DNA of 5,027 bases. Origin: Dysgonamonadaceae bacterium. GTDB taxonomy: Bacteria > Bacteroidota > Bacteroidia > Bacteroidales > Azobacteroidaceae. Below are positions 4,429 through 5,027 of this stretch, piece after piece; within the stretch, counting starts at the first letter, position 1; each line of letters begins with the position of its first letter. Under the pieces are notes generated by a model. The model was not told the DNA's origin. It saw nothing but the letters and a program-made list of their open reading frames with translations, and ran no database searches. The stretch is from the NCBI GenBank assembly GCA_031276105.1, contig JAISNS010000207.1, forward strand, positions 1 through 5,027, written 5' to 3'. Made by a program: the position numbers and the translations under genes.

Positions 4429-5027
4429 ATGGCAAACGTATTGGATTATAAGAAAGAATATAAAGAATTATATTCACCCAAAAATCAACCTGTGATAATT
4501 GAAGTTCCTGAAATAACCTTTGTCGCGGTCGAGGGAAGAGGAAACCCAAATGATGAAAATGGCGAATACAGCAATGCTCTAAAACTATTGTATGGAATAC
4601 AATATACAATAAAAATGAGCAAAAAGGGAAACAATGTGCCTGATGGCTATTTTGATTACGTTGTTCCGCCACTTGAAGGATTATGGTGGTTTGATAACAG
4701 CACAAAAAATCCGCCAAAAGATAAATCACAATATAATTGGATTTCAATAATACGGTTGCCTGAATATGTTACCAGGGACGTATTTCAATGGGCTTGTACT
4801 GAAGTAAAAAATAAAAAGAAAATAGAGACGGACAAGGTAAAATATATAAAAATAAAGGAAGGATTATGTGTGCAATGTATGCATATTGGATCATTTGATG
4901 AAGAAGCAAAGACAGTGAAATTAATAGAAAAATATATCGAAGAAAATAACTTAATAAATGATTTGGCAAACGAAAAAAGGAAACATCACGAAATATATTT
5001 ATCAGATCCACGGAAAACTGAAAAATC
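4429..5027 (+). CDS. GyrI-like small-molecule-binding domain protein (3' end outside window)
   Basis: The frame is open to the window end: 199 codons from the ATG at 4429, probably lacking only the last 15-20 residues. Family signatures are DYKKEYKELYSPKN (6-19), PEITFVAVEGRGNPND (27-42), LYGIQYTIKM (54-63), PLEGLWWF (81-88), KEGLCVQCMHIGSFDEE (143-159) and HHEIYLSDPRKT (186-197). These match the stand-alone GyrI-like proteins (COG4832 type), whose cleft binds hydrophobic or cationic compounds; some relatives are drug sensors or hydrolases. No DNA-binding domain is present. ATGs at 4369 and 4372 are in frame and would add 19-20 polar residues, but the family begins near MANVLDYKKEYK, so 4429 is preferred. 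The gene is A-rich with frequent ATA (12 of 16 Ile codons by hand count), unlike the SPFH gene (2 of 24), suggesting horizontal acquisition. No clear promoter was found. Confidence 0.88.
   Translation, partial: MANVLDYKKEYKELYSPKNQPVIIEVPEITFVAVEGRGNPNDENGEYSNALKLLYGIQYTIKMSKKGNNVPDGYFDYVVPPLEGLWWFDNSTKNPPKDKSQYNWISIIRLPEYVTRDVFQWACTEVKNKKKIETDKVKYIKIKEGLCVQCMHIGSFDEEAKTVKLIEKYIEENNLINDLANEKRKHHEIYLSDPRKTEK

Noticed and set aside
4292..5011. Two minus-strand open frames (4292-4747 and 4769-5011) with hydrophobic-looking products
   Set aside because: They are reverse readings of the A-rich GyrI-like gene and rlmN remnant: AAA, GAA and ATA codons read backwards give Phe, Ser, Leu and Tyr, mimicking membrane proteins.

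Overview
The window looks like a chromosomal segment from a member of the Bacteroidota, probably Bacteroidales. Two upstream regions carry the Bacteroidota-type -7 promoter motif TAnnTTTG (both as TACCTTTGC). The protein genes lack clear Shine-Dalgarno sequences, the tRNA does not encode its CCA end, and the gene families (AsnA-type asparagine synthetase, UxuB-type SDR, two-TM SPFH protein) fit that phylum. This assignment is inference from style; no database search was possible.

Layout. Positions 1-68 hold only the edge of a neighbouring gene, strand uncertain. Positions 69-247 are a hairpin-rich, REP-like intergenic stretch that also contains the likely terminator of the minus-strand cluster. 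Three minus-strand housekeeping or metabolic genes follow, read right to left: an SDR oxidoreductase of the D-mannonate oxidoreductase type (2856-2044), aspartate-ammonia ligase asnA (1962-925) and uracil-DNA glycosylase ung (910-248). asnA and ung are 14 bp apart and very likely co-transcribed from a promoter just upstream of asnA, which sits inside an 11-bp inverted repeat. From 2857 to 3054 lies a divergent, AT-rich intergenic region with a strong promoter candidate for the plus strand. A tRNA-Arg(CCG) gene (3055-3127) and a two-transmembrane SPFH/band-7 protein gene (3194-4168) follow on the plus strand.

The right end is rearranged. Immediately after the SPFH stop is a 61-codon remnant of an RlmN/Cfr-family radical SAM rRNA methyltransferase (4187-4372). 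After it comes a GyrI-like small-molecule-binding protein gene (from 4429, cut by the window end) with A-rich sequence and codon use unlike its neighbours: by my hand count 12 of 16 Ile codons are ATA, against 2 of 24 in the SPFH gene. This suggests an acquired gene at a rearranged junction.

I found no convincing novel multi-gene system. The most interesting observations are a tRNA whose D-loop and T-loop carry a matched exchange at the normally invariant G19-C56 tertiary pair, the truncated rlmN with a compositional break beside it, the inverted repeat spanning the asnA promoter, the repeat-palindrome-repeat element in the tRNA leader, and the REP-like hairpin pair at the left end.
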